This document shows, piece by piece, positions 54,988 through 63,575 of a stretch of DNA of 64,000 bases. How positions within the stretch are numbered: position 1 is the stretch's first letter; each line of letters opens with the position of its first letter. The position numbers and the translations under genes are program-made. This DNA is from Tropicibacter sp. Alg240-R139 (lineage in GTDB: Bacteria > Pseudomonadota > Alphaproteobacteria > Rhodobacterales > Rhodobacteraceae). The stretch lies in contig NZ_UNRA01000002.1 of the NCBI RefSeq assembly GCF_900537075.1, positions 124,001-188,000 of the forward strand, written 5' to 3'. The notes beneath the pieces were generated by a model. It was not told where the DNA came from and made no database searches. It saw nothing but the letters and a program-made list of their open reading frames with translations.

Positions 54988-55848
54988 ATGACCTATGCCC
55001 CCACGGACACCCCAGCAGATGCAGCTGACCGCCGCGCCATCGCTCCGGTCATCTGTTATCCACCCGAGACGTTGCCCAAACCGCCGCTAGAGCTTTATCG
55101 CACCGCGCGCGCGACTGCACTCAAAACCAATGAGGTCTTGATACCCGCCCGCGACGCGCAGTGTTTTGAGGTGCCCGCCGGACACTTCTTTCGCATTTCC
55201 TCGGTCGAGGGTCCGCAGGTGGGGGATCTGAACCTGCACAACCTGAACGATGTGACCGAGCGGTTCTATTCCGGCAAGACCCGCGCCCTGCACGGCACTC
55301 ACATCACCACGGGGGAACGCATGTGGAGCAGCTTTCCAAACATGCGCCCCATGGCCACGATCACCGAGGATACCCTGGGCTGGTACGGGATCGACGACTT
55401 CGGCGGATCGGTCCACGACGTGATCGGCACCCGATGCGATCCTTATACGGGCAACCTGTTGGCGGGCACGCAGTATCATCATTGCTGCCATTCGAACCTG
55501 ACCCGGTCGCTGGCCGATCATTTGGGGGTGCCCGTGGACCAGGCCGAGCCACTGGTGCACGATGTGCTCAACGTCTTCATGTGCACCGGGTTCACTCGCG
55601 ACACCGGGCAATACTTCATGAAGGCCTCGCCGGTGCGGCCCGGCGACTATCTGGAATTCTTTGCCGAGATCGACCTCCTGGGCAACCTCAGCGCCTGTCC
55701 GGGCGGGGATTGTTCCTCCGAACATTCCTCGGATGCGGCGTCCTGTCACCCGCTGCTGGTCGAGGTCTTTGCTCCGGCTCAAGGCACGCTCGAAGGGTGG
55801 AGCAGTCCGAGCACCAACGAATACGACCGAACACATGGACGGGGGTAA
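54988..55848 (+). CDS. DUF1989 (urea-carboxylase-associated) protein
   Basis: A 286-residue protein with IPARDAQCFEVPAGHFFRISSVEGPQVGDLNLHNL, then GTRCDPYTGNLLAG, HCCHSNLTR, MCTGFTRDTGQYFMKASPVRPGDYLEFFAEIDLL and SACPGGDCSS. This is the DUF1989 family, often linked to urea amidolyase and guanidine use and rich in Cys/His likely to bind metal. ATG 54988 follows AAGAGGAG. No urea gene is nearby, so its role here is open. Confidence 0.85.
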   Translation: MTYAPTDTPADAADRRAIAPVICYPPETLPKPPLELYRTARATALKTNEVLIPARDAQCFEVPAGHFFRISSVEGPQVGDLNLHNLNDVTERFYSGKTRALHGTHITTGERMWSSFPNMRPMATITEDTLGWYGIDDFGGSVHDVIGTRCDPYTGNLLAGTQYHHCCHSNLTRSLADHLGVPVDQAEPLVHDVLNVFMCTGFTRDTGQYFMKASPVRPGDYLEFFAEIDLLGNLSACPGGDCSSEHSSDAASCHPLLVEVFAPAQGTLEGWSSPSTNEYDRTHGRG

Positions 55849-55969
55849 GGTCGAATATCCCTATGCTTTTTTCTGACCCGCCGGTCCGCGTTTGAACTGT
55901 CCGATAGCAAGGGCACCGAGGACCGAATGGCGACATCGGCAAAATCCCAACCAATGGCATTCTGCGATG

Positions 55970-56046
55970 GCGCGCCGCGCGTAGCGCGGCGCCCGGCCCA
56001 ACGGGAGGAGATGTCCCGGCAGGGGCATCGACGACGGGCGGGAGTG
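55970..56046 (+). repeat. Two-hairpin intergenic repeat, short copy 4
   Basis: Stem I GCGCCGCGC/GCGCGGCGC (55972-55992) and stem II GATGTCCC/GGGGCATC (56009-56029), joined by CCCGGCCCAACGGGAGGA and ending GACGACGGGCGGGAGTGC. Same strand as long copy 2; the outer arm is missing. The rest of 55849-56342 has a 10-bp tandem microrepeat, GACCTGGACA-like, three times (56074-56100), and a terminator. No gene was seen. Confidence 0.87.
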
Positions 56047-56212
56047 CTTGGTCCCTGTCTCGGTTCATTTTACGACCTGGACAGACCTGGAAAGACCTGG
56101 GCTGAACCGGATGACTGGTGCCAGAGCAGCGTATTGAGAATTAGTTTCTGAAGTGTCCGGCAACCCGTGTCGTCGAAACCTGAAAGCTGGTATACAACCG
56201 CCCAAGAGATAA

Positions 56213-56250
56213 ACAAAACGGGCGAGGGGTTAACCCTCGCCCGTTTCGTT
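56213..56250 (-). terminator. Rho-independent terminator of deoD
   Basis: A long stem, AAACGGGCGAGGG with its complement, around TTAACC. On the minus strand it is followed by TTTTGTTTATC. It lies about 95 bp beyond the deoD stop. Confidence 0.8.
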
Positions 56251-56342
56251 TCCAACACTCGGCGCGTGTGCCAGCCGGTGCACGGGTGGTGCACGGTCTG
56301 TGCACGCATGTCACACGTCGGATTTTGGCATACTCCCGAGTG

Positions 56343-57056
56343 TTAACGCGCCTCGGCAAAGGCGGCTTCAAGCGCAATCTCAACCATCTCGCCAAAACTG
56401 CGCTCGCGCTGATCACTGGGCAAGGCCTCACCCGTCAACAGATGATCGGACACGGTCAGAACTGCCAGCGCCCGGCAGCCGTGGCGGGCTGCAAGGTTGT
56501 AAAGCTCTGCAGCTTCCATCTCGACGCCCAGGATGCCGTGACGCACCATCTGTTCGTTGAGATCGGGCCGTTCATCATAGAACACATCCGAGGAATAGAT
56601 TCCTCCGACATGCGTTGTCGTGCCCTTGGCTTGTGCTGCCTCAGCGGCCGCCTTGAGCAGGGACCAATCCGCACAGGGTGCAAAGTTCACTTCTTTGAAA
56701 ATCCCGCGCGACGGCGTGCTGAGCGTTGTTGCTGTCATCGCCAGAATGACGTCTCTGACCGCGACCTTATCCTGCATGCCTCCACAAGATCCGATGCGGA
56801 TCAGAGTCCTGGCGCCATAGTCACGGATCAACTCGTTGACATAGATCGACAGGGACGGCATGCCCATGCCGCTGCCCTGAATGGTGACCCGCTGGCCATT
56901 CCAAGTTCCGGTATACCCCAACATCCCGCGAACTTCGTTGACCAGTTTCACATCCGACAGAAACGTTTCCGCCGCCCACTTTGCCCGATAAGGATCACCA
57001 GGCAAAAGGACAGTTTCTGCGATTTCTCCAGACTTGGCTCCAATATGAATTGTCAT
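56343..57056 (-). CDS. deoD: Purine nucleoside phosphorylase, DeoD type
   Basis: A 237-residue hexameric-type phosphorylase: [19 protein letters not shown] with the phosphate site, [27 protein letters not shown], and [17 protein letters not shown] for the ribose site; the proton-donor Asp is in [10 protein letters not shown]. It splits purine nucleosides with phosphate to free base and ribose-1-phosphate. Downstream of hvrA by 16 bp on the same strand, with its own terminator. Confidence 0.96.
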   Translation of the reverse strand: MTIHIGAKSGEIAETVLLPGDPYRAKWAAETFLSDVKLVNEVRGMLGYTGTWNGQRVTIQGSGMGMPSLSIYVNELIRDYGARTLIRIGSCGGMQDKVAVRDVILAMTATTLSTPSRGIFKEVNFAPCADWSLLKAAAEAAQAKGTTTHVGGIYSSDVFYDERPDLNEQMVRHGILGVEMEAAELYNLAARHGCRALAVLTVSDHLLTGEALPSDQRERSFGEMVEIALEAAFAEAR

Positions 57057-57072
57057 AGTTGAAAACCTACCT

Positions 57073-57390
57073 TCAGACTTCTAAGTCCGAAATGTCAGCG
57101 CCCGACGTCATTGCATCGTGAATCCACTGTGGTTTGCGACCGCGTCCCGACCAGGTTTGTTCTGGATTGGCAGGATTGCGGTATTTGGCTGCGGCTTTCC
57201 CGGTCTTTCTGCCCTTTTTCACTTCGGGCGATAATTCAGCTAGCGAAAAGCCGAATTCAGCAGCAGCTTTTTCAGCAGCCTCCAATGCCTCACGGCGTTC
57301 ACGTTGCTCGGCATCCTTCAATGCAGCATCGACATTGGACTGCAGCTCAAGCAGCTCCTTGCGCGACATTGCGCTAAGGTTGATTCCCAT
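57073..57390 (-). CDS. H-NS/HvrA-family nucleoid protein
   Basis: A 105-residue protein with an N-terminal coiled coil ([38 protein letters not shown]) for oligomerisation and the DNA-binding core [20 protein letters not shown] of the H-NS histone family, as in HvrA of Rhodobacter. It silences AT-rich DNA and tunes gene expression. Several AT-rich inserts in this window could be its targets; that is inference. Confidence 0.93.
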   Translation of the reverse strand: MGINLSAMSRKELLELQSNVDAALKDAEQRERREALEAAEKAAAEFGFSLAELSPEVKKGRKTGKAAAKYRNPANPEQTWSGRGRKPQWIHDAMTSGADISDLEV

Positions 57391-57422
57391 TTTTTGACTC
57401 CCATTTCAATTTAAACGCCAAA

Positions 57423-57448
57423 AAGGTGGCGCCCAACACGCCACCTTA
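57423..57448 (-). terminator. Rho-independent terminator of ecm
   Basis: On the minus strand AAGGTGGCG and CGCCACCTT enclose a 7-nt loop, followed by TTTTTGGCG. It lies 50 bp beyond the ecm stop and 33 bp before the hvrA start. Confidence 0.88.
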
Positions 57449-57497
57449 GAGCTATTTCCAGGAAGTTCCAGTTTTTGTTTAAATCCCAAATTGAGAT

Positions 57498-59465
57498 TTA
57501 TTCCGCGGCAATATCTCTGGGATCTGCAAGTGACACAATGTCGATCATTATTGTGTTGAGCTCGAAATCTTTGGGGGTATAGACTTTTGACACTCCCATT
57601 GTTTTCAGCCTTTCCGCATCTTCGTCAGGAATGATACCCCCGACAATTAGCGGAACATTTTGCAAACCGGCGGCTTTCATTCGAACCAGAACATCCTCGA
57701 CGAGCGGCAAATGGCTGCCAGACAGAATTGACAGGCCAATAACATGAGCGTCGTCGTCAATTGCGGCTGTCACGATTTCCTCTGGCGTCAGGCGGATACC
57801 CTCGTAAGAGATGTCCATGCCGCAGTCGCGCGCACGAAAGGCGATCTGCTCGGCGCCGTTCGAATGGCCGTCCAGGCCCGGTTTGCCGACCAGGAATTTC
57901 AGGCGGCGTCCCAGTTGGTCGCTGACGGCATCCACGCGCGAGCGGATGTCGTCCAGCCCTTCGGTCTTGTTGGATACTGAACCAGACACACCGGTTGGGC
58001 CGCGGTAGGTGCCATAAGCCTTGCGCATCTCTTCGGCCCACTCACCGGTTGTGACCCCGACTTTGGCGGCGGCAATCGAGGGTTCCATGACATTGGCACC
58101 AGTTTTTGCGGCCTCGCGCAGAGCGGCCAACGCAGCCGCTACCGCTGCATTATCCCGCTCGTTGCGCCAGTCGTTCAGACGCCCGATCTGCTCTTGTTCG
58201 ACAGCCGGATCGACAACCATGATGCCGCCGTCTTCGGTCTGCAAGGGCGAGGGTTCACCATGGGTCCACCTGTTTACGCCAACAACCACGGTCTGGTTGC
58301 GCTCGATCCGGTTCAGGCGGTCGGCGTTTGAATCCACCAGGCGCGATTTCATGTAATCGATCGAAGCCACAGCGCCGCCCATCGAATCCAGGTTGGCCAA
58401 CTCGGCCCGGGCCCCCTCCTTCAGCTCTTCAACCTTGGCATCAACCGCCGGATTTCCGTCAAACAGGTCACCGAACTCAAGCAGATCCGTCTCATACGCC
58501 AGGATCTGCTGCATACGCATGGACCATTGCTGATCCCACGGACGCGGCAGGCCAAGAGCCTCGTTCCATGCTGGCAGCTGTACTGCGCGGGCACGCGCCT
58601 TTTTTGACAGCGTCACGGCCAACATTTCGATCAGGATGCGATAGACGTTGTTTTCCGGCTGCTGTTCGGTCAGACCAAGTGAGTTCACTTGCACACCGTA
58701 GCGGAAGCGGCGGAACTTGGGGTCACTGACACCATAGCGGGTCTCTAGTATTTCGTCCCACAAGTCCACAAAGGCGCGCATTTTGCACATCTCGGTGACG
58801 AAACGGATGCCCGCGTTCACAAAGAAAGAAATCCGTCCCGCCAGCGCCGGGAAATCTTCGGCTGGAACGCGCGGGCGTAGCTCATCCAGAACAGCGATGG
58901 CTGTGGCCAGGGCAAAGGCCAGTTCCTGCTCTGGGGTCGCGCCGGCCTCTTGCAAGTGGTAGGAACACACGTTCATCGGGTTCCATTTTGGCACGTTGGT
59001 GTAACAGTATTCGGCCACATCCGCGATCATCTTGAGCGAGGGTTTGGGCGGGCAGACATAGGTGCCGCGCGACAGATATTCCTTGATCAGGTCGTTCTGA
59101 ACGGTGCCTTGCAGCTTGGAAAGATCCGCGCCCTGTTCTTCGGCTACTGCGATGTACAAGGACAACAACCAGGGCGCTGTGGCATTGATTGTCATGGAGG
59201 TGTTCATCTGCTCTAGCGGGATCTGATCAAATAGCGCACGCATGTCGCCTAGATGTGAAACCGGCACACCCACCTTGCCCACCTCGCCGCGGGCCAGAAT
59301 ATGATCACTGTCATAACCGGTTTGTGTCGGTAGATCGAAGGCCACGGACAGACCAGTCTGACCTTTGGCCAGGTTACTGCGATAGAGCGCATTCGAAGCT
59401 TTTGCCGTGGAGTGACCGGCATACGTACGGATGAGCCAGGGGCGATCTTTCTGCGTCTGCGTCAT
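57498..59465 (-). CDS. ecm: Ethylmalonyl-CoA mutase
   Basis: A 655-residue B12-dependent mutase. A catalytic barrel starts DRPWLIRTYAGHSTAKASN, with NTSMTINATAPWLLSLYIA; the C-terminal cobalamin domain carries the base-off motif GKPGLDGHSNGAEQIAFRARD (DxHxxG) near residue 520. It turns ethylmalonyl-CoA into methylsuccinyl-CoA. Single-chain length and the PTQTGYDSDH block fit Ecm rather than methylmalonyl-CoA mutase. ATG 59465 gives the usual MTQTQKDRPW start; the frame runs 43 codons further up. Confidence 0.93.
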   Translation of the reverse strand: MTQTQKDRPWLIRTYAGHSTAKASNALYRSNLAKGQTGLSVAFDLPTQTGYDSDHILARGEVGKVGVPVSHLGDMRALFDQIPLEQMNTSMTINATAPWLLSLYIAVAEEQGADLSKLQGTVQNDLIKEYLSRGTYVCPPKPSLKMIADVAEYCYTNVPKWNPMNVCSYHLQEAGATPEQELAFALATAIAVLDELRPRVPAEDFPALAGRISFFVNAGIRFVTEMCKMRAFVDLWDEILETRYGVSDPKFRRFRYGVQVNSLGLTEQQPENNVYRILIEMLAVTLSKKARARAVQLPAWNEALGLPRPWDQQWSMRMQQILAYETDLLEFGDLFDGNPAVDAKVEELKEGARAELANLDSMGGAVASIDYMKSRLVDSNADRLNRIERNQTVVVGVNRWTHGEPSPLQTEDGGIMVVDPAVEQEQIGRLNDWRNERDNAAVAAALAALREAAKTGANVMEPSIAAAKVGVTTGEWAEEMRKAYGTYRGPTGVSGSVSNKTEGLDDIRSRVDAVSDQLGRRLKFLVGKPGLDGHSNGAEQIAFRARDCGMDISYEGIRLTPEEIVTAAIDDDAHVIGLSILSGSHLPLVEDVLVRMKAAGLQNVPLIVGGIIPDEDAERLKTMGVSKVYTPKDFELNTIMIDIVSLADPRDIAAE

Positions 59466-59544
59466 GGTGGGCCTCGCGAGTCGGGTGGGCAATAATATTT
59501 CGTCACAGAGTTCTAAATCGTAATTTTCAGTGCATGTCAATTCG

Positions 59545-59558
59545 CTGCATTGCGGCGA
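59545..59558 (+). promoter_or_regulatory. Ethylmalonyl-CoA pathway motif in the ecm/plsB divergent region
   Basis: CTGCATTGCGGCGA, identical to the copy before mcl2. It is 80 bp from the ecm start and 56 bp from the start of the acyltransferase gene, in the orientation of the latter. Which gene it controls cannot be told; the shared pathway favours ecm. Confidence 0.65.
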
Positions 59559-59613
59559 GGTGTTGTCGGGCGAATGGATTGTGACGTGCTGCAAATAATG
59601 GCAGGTTGTGCAG

Positions 59614-61005
59614 ATGACGCAGACCGTAGAACTGCCGCTTTGGCTCTTTGTCCTGATCGTATTGTTCGCTGCGGTGACCTTTGCGTCGCATTTTTTGTTT
59701 CCATCCGTTCGCTGGTTTTTTCGTCATCGGCTGGAGCGTGCTGTTGCCCGCCTGAACAAGCGTCTTGAACGTCCGATTCAACCGTTCAAACTGGCCCGTC
59801 GTCATGATATGATCCAGCGGTTGATTTATGATCCGCAAGTTGGGCAGGCTGTGAGCGATCACGCGGATGCCGAAGGTATCCCCGAGGCGGTGGCCTTCGA
59901 AAAGGCCCGTGGGTACGCACGTGAGATTGTCCCGTCTTTTTCCGCCTTCACCTACTTTAGCTTTGCAATCCGTCTGGCGCGTTTCCTGAGCAACGCATTC
60001 TACAACGTAAGGCTGGACTACCAGAACGAAGCGGCTGTGAAAGGAATCGATCCAAGCGCCACGGTGGTCTTTGTAATGAACCATCGCAGCAACATGGACT
60101 ACGTGCTGATCACCTATCTGGCGGCGCAGCGGTCGGCCTTGTCTTATGCAGTCGGAGAATGGGCGCGGGTCTGGCCGCTTAGTCGGTTGATCCGGGCAAT
60201 GGGTGCGTACTTTATTCGCCGCAAATCCGGCAGCGATTTGTACCGTCAGGTTTTGGCCAGTTACGTGCGCCATGCAACTGAAGCAGGAGTGGCCCAGGCC
60301 ATGTTTCCCGAAGGTGGGCTAAGCTTGAGCGGTACGCTGGGGCGTCCTAAACTGGGCTTGTTAAAGTACATCATTGATGGAAGCGATCCTGAGAAACGTG
60401 ACGTCGTCTTTGTTCCAGTGGCGCTGAACTATGACCGGGTGCTCGAAGATACGATCCTGACGACGGCGGCAAACCGGGCCGAGCGGCGTTTTCGCGCCCG
60501 CATTGGTGTCATCATGGGCTGGGTGCTAAAACAGATCTGGCGCCGGATAACAGGGCGATACAAGCGGTTTGGATATGCTGCGGTGCGGTACGGCGAACCG
60601 CTGTCGCTTCGCACCTTTCAAGACAGCACTGACGAAGATTTGACGATCCCCCTTGCGCGCGAGTTGATGTCTCGTATCGGTAGCGCCGTGCCTGTGTTGC
60701 CAGTCCCGTTTGTATCCTGGCAGATCAACAGGAATGGTCCGATGACACATACCGACCTTGCGAATGTTCTGGCTGACTGGAACTCAGCTCGATCCCCTGC
60801 AGACGTGTCTGCCTTGATTGATGAGGGTGTGAAGCAACTCAAGGATCGTCGGATTATTGTCGAGCAGGGCGGCGCCTATGCGATTGGTCCTGAACGGCCG
60901 GATTTGCTGCGGTATTACGCGGCATCGGTTGATCATTTGTTGCGGCATGAAAAGGTGGTCGATGCTGCGGTCGCAGAAAATGACGCTGCAACCGCAGGGT
61001 CATAA
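59614..61005 (+). CDS. Glycerol-3-phosphate O-acyltransferase-like membrane protein
   Basis: About 463 residues. An N-terminal membrane helix (LPLWLFVLIVLFAAVTFASHFLF) precedes a PlsB-type acyltransferase domain with VFVMNHRSNMDYVL (HX4D, near 165), GAYFIRRKSGSDLYR, and AMFPEGGLSLSGTLGRPKLG. It is shorter than enterobacterial PlsB (about 800), as is common in alphaproteobacteria. It starts phospholipid synthesis at glycerol-3-phosphate, or acts on a related acceptor. ATG 59614 is preferred over GTG 59608. Between ecm and ccr, which is unexpected for a lipid gene. Confidence 0.85.
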   Translation: MTQTVELPLWLFVLIVLFAAVTFASHFLFPSVRWFFRHRLERAVARLNKRLERPIQPFKLARRHDMIQRLIYDPQVGQAVSDHADAEGIPEAVAFEKARGYAREIVPSFSAFTYFSFAIRLARFLSNAFYNVRLDYQNEAAVKGIDPSATVVFVMNHRSNMDYVLITYLAAQRSALSYAVGEWARVWPLSRLIRAMGAYFIRRKSGSDLYRQVLASYVRHATEAGVAQAMFPEGGLSLSGTLGRPKLGLLKYIIDGSDPEKRDVVFVPVALNYDRVLEDTILTTAANRAERRFRARIGVIMGWVLKQIWRRITGRYKRFGYAAVRYGEPLSLRTFQDSTDEDLTIPLARELMSRIGSAVPVLPVPFVSWQINRNGPMTHTDLANVLADWNSARSPADVSALIDEGVKQLKDRRIIVEQGGAYAIGPERPDLLRYYAASVDHLLRHEKVVDAAVAENDAATAGS

Positions 61006-61078
61006 AATTTCAAAAATGGTTTAAATGGTGTTGCAATGTTGCGCGGCCATTTGTATTCCATCATCAAGTCCGCGATTC

Positions 61079-61092
61079 TGCGTTGCGGCGAG
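61079..61092 (+). promoter_or_regulatory. Ethylmalonyl-CoA pathway motif upstream of ccr
   Basis: CTGCGTTGCGGCGA, one base different from the two other copies, 22 bp before the ccr start. A second TGC-rich element, TTGCAATGTTGCGCG, lies at 61031-61045. Its closeness to the start would suit repression. Confidence 0.65.
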
Positions 61093-61114
61093 ATTTAGAT
61101 AAAAGGAGGCCGGC

Positions 61115-62401
61115 ATGGCTTTGGACACTAACGGCGGTATCGCGTCGTATGAGGCGCCCGAAAAAGACCTCTACGAAATGGGTGAAATGCCCCCGATGGG
61201 TTATGTCCCCAAGAAAATGTACGCTTGGGCGATCCGCAAGGAACGCCACGGTGATCCAGAAACAGCCATGCAGCTCGAAGTGGTCGATGTGCCCGTGCTC
61301 GACAGCCACGAAGTGCTGGTTTTGGTCATGGCCGCTGGCGTTAACTACAACGGTGTCTGGGCCTCGTTGGGCAAGCCGATTTCGCCGTTTGATGGTCACA
61401 AGGCCCCTTATCACATCGCAGGTTCTGATGCCTCGGGCATCGTCTGGGCCGTAGGTTCGAAAGTAACCCGTTGGAAAGTGGGCGATGAAGTTGTCATCCA
61501 TTGCAACCAAGATGACGGCGACGACGAGGAATGCAACGGCGGCGATCCGATGCTGTCTCCGAGCCAGCGGATTTGGGGCTACGAGACACCTGATGGGTCC
61601 TTCGCGCAGTTTACCAATGTTCAGGCTCAGCAGCTGATGCTGCGTCCCAAGCATCTGACATGGGAAGAGGCCGCTTGCTACACTCTGACTTTGGCGACGG
61701 CTTACCGCATGTTGTTCGGCCACGAGCCGCACGACTTGAAACCGGGCCAGAACGTTTTGGTTTGGGGCGCATCGGGTGGTCTGGGGTCCTATGCTATTCA
61801 GCTGATCAACACAGCAGGCGCCAACGCTATCGGTGTGATCTCGGATGAGAGCAAGCGTGACTTTGTCATGGGCTTGGGCGCCAAAGGTGTCATCAACCGC
61901 AAGGACTTTAACTGCTGGGGTCAGCTGCCCACGGTCAATACACCGGAATACGCCACGTGGTTCAAAGAAGCGCGCAAGTTCGGCGCGGCGATCTGGGAAA
62001 TTACCGGCAAAGGCAACAACGTCGACATGGTGTTTGAACACCCAGGTGAGACGACGTTCCCGGTGTCGACCTTTGTTGTGAAAAAAGGCGGCATGGTTGT
62101 GATTTGTGCCGGTACAACTGGCTACAACCTGACGTTTGACGTTCGTTATGTCTGGATGCACCAGAAGCGCATCCAGGGCTCGCACTTTGCGCACCTCAAG
62201 CAGGCTGCTGCTGCGAACCAGCTGATGATCGAACGTCGTTTGGACCCGTGTATGTCTGAAGTGTTTGCATGGAGCGATCTGCCCGAAGCGCACATGAAAA
62301 TGCTGCGCAACGAGCACAAGCCCGGCAACATGTCGGTGCTGGTTCAGGCCCCCAAGACCGGCTTGCGCACTCTGGACGAGGTTCTGGACGCAGGCAATTA
62401 A
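61115..62401 (+). CDS. ccr: Crotonyl-CoA carboxylase/reductase
   Basis: A 428-residue medium-chain reductase. It opens with the Ccr-specific DLYEMGEMPPMGYVPKKMYAWA and has HIAGSDASGIVWAVGS, the NADPH site VWGASGGLGSYAIQL near 213, and CAGTTGYNLTFDVRYVWMHQKRIQGSHFA. It reduces and carboxylates crotonyl-CoA to ethylmalonyl-CoA, the defining step of the pathway. Strong AAAAGGAGG before ATG 61115. Own terminator. Confidence 0.97.
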   Translation: MALDTNGGIASYEAPEKDLYEMGEMPPMGYVPKKMYAWAIRKERHGDPETAMQLEVVDVPVLDSHEVLVLVMAAGVNYNGVWASLGKPISPFDGHKAPYHIAGSDASGIVWAVGSKVTRWKVGDEVVIHCNQDDGDDEECNGGDPMLSPSQRIWGYETPDGSFAQFTNVQAQQLMLRPKHLTWEEAACYTLTLATAYRMLFGHEPHDLKPGQNVLVWGASGGLGSYAIQLINTAGANAIGVISDESKRDFVMGLGAKGVINRKDFNCWGQLPTVNTPEYATWFKEARKFGAAIWEITGKGNNVDMVFEHPGETTFPVSTFVVKKGGMVVICAGTTGYNLTFDVRYVWMHQKRIQGSHFAHLKQAAAANQLMIERRLDPCMSEVFAWSDLPEAHMKMLRNEHKPGNMSVLVQAPKTGLRTLDEVLDAGN

Positions 62402-62432
62402 CCTTACCTGTAGAATCAAGCTGACAAACTGG

Positions 62433-62467
62433 CCCGCGAATCACCACTGTGGTTCGCGGGTTTCTTT
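62433..62467 (+). terminator. Rho-independent terminator of ccr
   Basis: CCCGCGAA pairs with TTCGCGGG around a 12-nt loop that can itself pair (CCACTGTGG), followed by TTTCTTTGTG. 31 bp after the ccr stop. Confidence 0.88.
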
Positions 62468-62580
62468 GTGCTTGGGGGCGTCTTTTTCTGTTTCAGTAGG
62501 TTAAGAATTCTGACCTCGCTGTTTATGGGGAGTAGAAAGAAGTGAATTTCCTAACGCAAATCGCACATGCTATAGTTGTG

Positions 62581-62596
62581 TTAACCTTTCGTTAAC
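62581..62596 (+). promoter_or_regulatory. CtrA-type box TTAA-N7-TTAAC
   Basis: TTAACCTTTCGTTAAC fits the CtrA consensus TTAA-N7-TTAAC exactly. It lies 19 bp before the first gene of the quorum-sensing group and just after a TATAGT (62571-62576) that could be a -10 element. In roseobacters such as Dinoroseobacter, the CtrA phosphorelay and quorum sensing are known to be linked. The remainder of 62402-62614 shows only the ccr terminator. Confidence 0.65.
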
Positions 62597-62614
62597 TGTT
62601 TCGGAGAGACTCTG

Positions 62615-62833
62615 ATGGCGCACAATGACTGGATTTTGGACGTTCTGGCGGATCTCAAGACTTTCGCTTCCGCGAACGGGTTGGGGAAGTTGGCCGAACA
62701 GCTGGATGACACCACGCTGGTCGCCGCCGCCGAAATTGCGTCCCAGAAGGAAGAGGCACGCACGCGCGCGAATGGGGAACAGGGCCAATTTGGATCAAGT
62801 GCTGGAGGCGTTGGACGCTACCAGCGGGCTTGA
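62615..62833 (+). CDS. Small protein upstream of and overlapping luxR
   Basis: A 72-residue protein: AHNDWILDVLADLKTFASAN, then GLGKLAEQLDDTTLVAAAEIASQKEE, and an unstructured tail (residues 52-72) that overlaps luxR in another frame. The helical first 50 residues look like a conserved leader protein that I recall next to roseobacter luxR genes. ATG 62615 follows GGAGAGAC. Function unknown; its translation may help start luxR by coupling. Confidence 0.72.
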   Translation: MAHNDWILDVLADLKTFASANGLGKLAEQLDDTTLVAAAEIASQKEEARTRANGEQGQFGSSAGGVGRYQRA

Positions 62834-63491
62834 GGATTTACAGGCGATATCAGAAGCATTGAGAGATGCCTTGGGTGTCCGCCATATCGTCTATCATTGG
62901 GTAGACAGTGCCGGGGACCAATATGGGTGCGGAACGTATTCTGACGCATGGGTCCAACGCTATGTCGAGCAGAACTACCATCGCATCGACCCCGTCATTC
63001 TAGGGTGCTTTCAGCGATTTCACCCCGTGGACTGGAAGCGGATGGACTGGTCTGGCAAGGCCGCCAAGGCGATGCTTGCAGATGCTCTGGATCATGACGT
63101 GGGAAATCAAGGGTATTCGATTCCCATTCGTGGGCCAAACGGCCAATTTGCCCTGTTTACGGCCAATCACGATTGCAACGATGAAGAGTGGGAGGCATTC
63201 ACCGAGGCCTATGGCCGGGATCTGTTGCTGATTGCTCATTACTTCAATCGCAAGGCATTGGATTTTGAAACAGACAGGCAGCCGGAACCGACCCGGTCTC
63301 TGTCCCCGCGTGAGGTGGACGCGATGACGTTGCTGGCCATGGGGTACAACCGGGCCCAGGTGGCACACAGCCTGTCAATTTCGGAGCATACCTTGCGGGT
63401 CTACATCGAAAGCGCGCGGTTCAAGCTTGGGGCACTCAACACAACCCACGCGATAGCAACCGCCATGAGTCGAGGGTTAATCTTGGTTTAA
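62772..63491 (+). CDS. luxR: LuxR-type quorum-sensing regulator
   Basis: About 239 residues. The N-terminal autoinducer-binding domain includes HIVYHWVDSAGDQYG and YVEQNYHRIDPVI, with the Trp, Tyr and Asp of the acyl-homoserine-lactone pocket. The C-terminal helix-turn-helix reads LSPREVDAMTLLAMGYNRAQVA with TLRVYIESARFKLGA. ATG 62772 lies inside the preceding gene (62-bp overlap); TTG 62790 is an alternative. Immediately upstream of luxI, so it probably controls it. Confidence 0.88.
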   Translation: MGNRANLDQVLEALDATSGLEDLQAISEALRDALGVRHIVYHWVDSAGDQYGCGTYSDAWVQRYVEQNYHRIDPVILGCFQRFHPVDWKRMDWSGKAAKAMLADALDHDVGNQGYSIPIRGPNGQFALFTANHDCNDEEWEAFTEAYGRDLLLIAHYFNRKALDFETDRQPEPTRSLSPREVDAMTLLAMGYNRAQVAHSLSISEHTLRVYIESARFKLGALNTTHAIATAMSRGLILV

Positions 63492-63494
63492 GCC

Positions 63495-63561
63495 TTCGTT
63501 CGTCGTCCTGACCAGATATTAACCATTGCTCTGTACTCCCTTTGTTCCAGCGACGGACGAA
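63495..63561 (+). promoter_or_regulatory. luxI leader with long-range hairpin and CtrA half-site
   Basis: TTCGTTCGTCG (63495-63505) and CGACGGACGAA (63551-63561) can form an 11-bp stem (one G-U pair) ending just before the AAGGGGA ribosome site of luxI. Inside the loop, TTAACCAT (63519-63526) equals the CtrA half-site. No clear lux box was found by eye. Confidence 0.35.
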
Positions 63562-63575
63562 AAGGGGACCAGCAG

